Shown: positions 62,215 through 64,000 of the stretch, piece after piece | How the letters are laid out: each line of letters starts with the position of its first letter | Position numbering within the stretch: position 1 is the stretch's first letter | Source: Rubripirellula sp. | GTDB taxonomy: Bacteria; Planctomycetota; Planctomycetia; Pirellulales; Pirellulaceae | Assembly (NCBI GenBank): GCA_029245125.1 | Contig: JAQWPZ010000103.1 | Span: forward strand, 1 to 64,000 | Reading direction: 5' to 3' | DNA length: 64,000 nt | Program-made: the position numbers and the translations under genes | The notes under the pieces: model-generated | Told to the model about the DNA's origin: nothing | Seen by the model: only the letters and a program-made list of their open reading frames with translations | The model's database searches: none

Positions 62215-64000
62215 AAAAATCGAGACGGTCGCGTTAGCAATTTTGGGCATCGTATCAGTATTGCCTTTGCGATATTTCGTGGAATCACAGGTTTGGTTCC
62301 TCGGCGAAATGGGCAGCCTGTTGGTCGTCAGCGCGACCGCAGCGTGGGTTCTGTCTCTTGGTGACCGATGGAGCAAAGCAAAGCATTTTTCGATTTTCGC
62401 GTTATTGGTTCTCGTTCTATTGCCAACCCTATTTGGTTTGGTCGCTCGTGGATTCGGTTCGCCGATCGCGTTTGAAATGTCAGCGCTATCCACATTCGGT
62501 GCGTTCTCACTAGCCATTGCAGTGGTTGCGACAACCAATCGAACTCGGGCAGCGTCGCTGATCACAAGTGGATTTCTGGTCCTCTTCTGTGCATCCATCT
62601 CGGATGCTAGTTACGCGATTGTGTTTCCGGTGGCATGGATGCTTCTCTGCGTCTGGCACTTGGTCGCCAACCATTGGGAACGTCTTGAATTGGCGATGCC
62701 TGCTTCGGTTCAACGGAGCCATGGCCTGCGCCCAAGTGTCGCGCTGTTGACTCTGTTGGTGTTGGTCATTGGGGCTTATGCGGTATCAGGGCGGGGTTTG
62801 AAATCAGAACGTCTATTGTTCGGTTTCATGCCTACCAGCGGGGGCAGCGTTTGGTCCGACCCGGCAGCGCGTGGCGGTGTCGGTACTGGAGACGCAGCAA
62901 TCGCAGCTAAAGATCATGCTGAAGCATTCGGTGCTGTCGATTCTGATGTTTTTCTGGAGTCAACCGATACCAGTTTGTTCGACATGGCAAATGACATGAT
63001 CGGCGAGCCAATGAAGAAAAGCATTTGGGAGAAGCGGCAAGCGATTGGAAACAAGACTGCAATTTCCATGCATGAACGGGCAGCGAAGAGTGAACAGGGG
63101 GGCGGGGCGTTTTCAACTGAGCGAATGCCGCCGAAGAAGCATCTTCATTTGAACGATGCAAGGGAGCCAGCGGTGGTGCAATGGGATGGTCCGACTGGCA
63201 TCCGTCTGGCGATGCAGCGGTATGACACATTTGACGGTAGTGATTGGTCGCAGTCAAAGGATCCAAAAAACGAAACGCTTGTACGTGGCGATATCGGCGG
63301 TGCGCCGTGGTTCTTTGAGCCAAGTCTGCGTCAGTTTTTGACACACCAGCCAGACGCTGTGAGTGTCGGTTTGTTGAAAGTTATTCGACTCGATTCCCAG
63401 CGGATACCAACGCCAATGATGTCCGTCGGTATTCATGTGAAGGAGGTTGAGCGACAAGATTTCTTTGGCATTGCGGAGGACGGCAGTTATTTCATGCCGG
63501 GTCGCGACCGAGTCCCATCCTTGACCGTCGTTCATGTGGCGAGCATGCAAATTACGGAAGATGAAATTCGAGATCGCCTTGTCACGCGGCCAGAAATCGG
63601 GATATCAGGTTTTGATCAGATTGACGAATCAACTGCGAGTATGTTGCAGGATCTCATTCTGACGACGGCTGATCAAGACAAGACTCCTGCTGATCAGCTT
63701 GCCGGTTGTGTCGAGAAGCTCCGTAGCGAATTCATCTTCGCACGTGACGGGGAGGCGGCATCATCTTCCCTGAATGAATTCTTGACATCGCGTAGCGGTG
63801 GCGATCATTTGTTCGCGACCACGGTTGCCTTGTTGGCGCGGAAGCTCGGACTGCCATCACGGCTCGCTGCCGGATTCTATGTTCGCCCGGATGCATTTGA
63901 CATGGCAGCTGGCCATGCATCGGTGTTGCCGAGAGATATACACGTGTGGACCGAAGTCCAATTGGATGATGACCGTTGGATCGAAATCGAGCCGACACCG
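62195..64000 (+). CDS. Transglutaminase-like membrane protein (partial, runs off the window)
   Basis: The frame opens at ATG 62195, inside the end of the DUF58 gene, and stays open for 602 codons to the right edge. Seven or so membrane helices occupy about 1-215 (VALAILGIVSVLPLRYFVES, FALLVLVLLPTLFGLVARGF, LLTLLVLVIGAYAVSGRG). A soluble region follows, and a transglutaminase-like core near the end: LTSRSGGDHLFATTVALLAR, KLGLPSRLAAGFY, then DIHVWTEVQLDDDRWIEIEP TP. The His is present and Glu replaces the usual Asp. The position of the nucleophilic Cys (G-x-C-x-x-FA) reads G-D-H-L-FA, so catalysis is doubtful. It forms the standard DUF58-transglutaminase pair. Confidence 0.87.
   Translation, partial: MQVWSRKKIETVALAILGIVSVLPLRYFVESQVWFLGEMGSLLVVSATAAWVLSLGDRWSKAKHFSIFALLVLVLLPTLFGLVARGFGSPIAFEMSALSTFGAFSLAIAVVATTNRTRAASLITSGFLVLFCASISDASYAIVFPVAWMLLCVWHLVANHWERLELAMPASVQRSHGLRPSVALLTLLVLVIGAYAVSGRGLKSERLLFGFMPTSGGSVWSDPAARGGVGTGDAAIAAKDHAEAFGAVDSDVFLESTDTSLFDMANDMIGEPMKKSIWEKRQAIGNKTAISMHERAAKSEQGGGAFSTERMPPKKHLHLNDAREPAVVQWDGPTGIRLAMQRYDTFDGSDWSQSKDPKNETLVRGDIGGAPWFFEPSLRQFLTHQPDAVSVGLLKVIRLDSQRIPTPMMSVGIHVKEVERQDFFGIAEDGSYFMPGRDRVPSLTVVHVASMQITEDEIRDRLVTRPEIGISGFDQIDESTASMLQDLILTTADQDKTPADQLAGCVEKLRSEFIFARDGEAASSSLNEFLTSRSGGDHLFATTVALLARKLGLPSRLAAGFYVRPDAFDMAAGHASVLPRDIHVWTEVQLDDDRWIEIEPTP

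Overview
The window looks like chromosomal DNA of a planctomycete of the Pirellulaceae (Rhodopirellula-like) type. This is an inference from protein families: a LEPR-XLL N-terminal motif, a Planctomycetes-type ECF sigma factor next to a Ser/Thr kinase, three proteins with the PxYxxWLGI...NHYxLLG N-terminal module, formylglycine-generating-enzyme (FGE)-like domains, a DUF1080 protein and several sulfatase remnants. No rRNA, tRNA, CRISPR array or intact insertion sequence was seen. Coding density is low, with many gene remnants and dispersed repeats between intact operons.

Layout. 0-3.4 kb: a 19-bp tandem array, a broken toxin-antitoxin pair, a DUF1254/DUF1214 protein and dispersed repeats. 3.4-6 kb: Ser/Thr kinase with its ECF sigma factor. 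6.3-18.8 kb: FGE-like proteins, secreted and membrane proteins, a large BNR/sortilin-type protein and an LRR lipoprotein. 19-22.9 kb: a phosphonate-type module of four genes (HAD hydrolase, XRE-cupin regulator, OPA/MFS transporter, divergent Fe-alcohol dehydrogenase) with a perfect palindrome between the divergent genes. 23-27 kb: decayed genes (G8-domain protein, four-helix-bundle protein, sulfatase). 27.2-28.4 kb: a redoxin-dockerin gene with one in-frame TGA. 30-34 kb: thioredoxin-like, VTT-domain, small secreted and winged-helix genes. 34.4-39.7 kb: ABC/HlyD/TolC export operon whose ATPase motifs are all degenerate. 41.2-45 kb: TRAP transporter plus phytanoyl-CoA-dioxygenase-like operon. 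45.2-45.7 kb: thioredoxin-like lipoprotein with one in-frame TGA. 47-64 kb: double-CBM2 secreted protein, methyltransferase, CAP and sulfatase pseudogenes, sugar transferase, DUF1080 protein with a decayed FGE tail, a Cys-rich secreted protein, and a DUF58-transglutaminase pair that runs off the right edge.

Most interesting observation: two unlinked, otherwise intact genes for exported thioredoxin-fold proteins (27257-28423 minus, 45178-45708 plus) each have a single in-frame TGA exactly where the first Cys of a CxxC redox motif belongs. Each TGA is followed at 17-22 nt by a perfect or near-perfect 7-bp hairpin with a GUU/AGUU loop, which fits the published bacterial SECIS model. Both are therefore candidate UxxC selenoproteins. 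The caution is that the window also holds true nonsense mutations, mostly at Arg (CGA) and Trp (TGG) positions in genes with further lesions. No selA/selB/selC is present here, so the genome must be checked.
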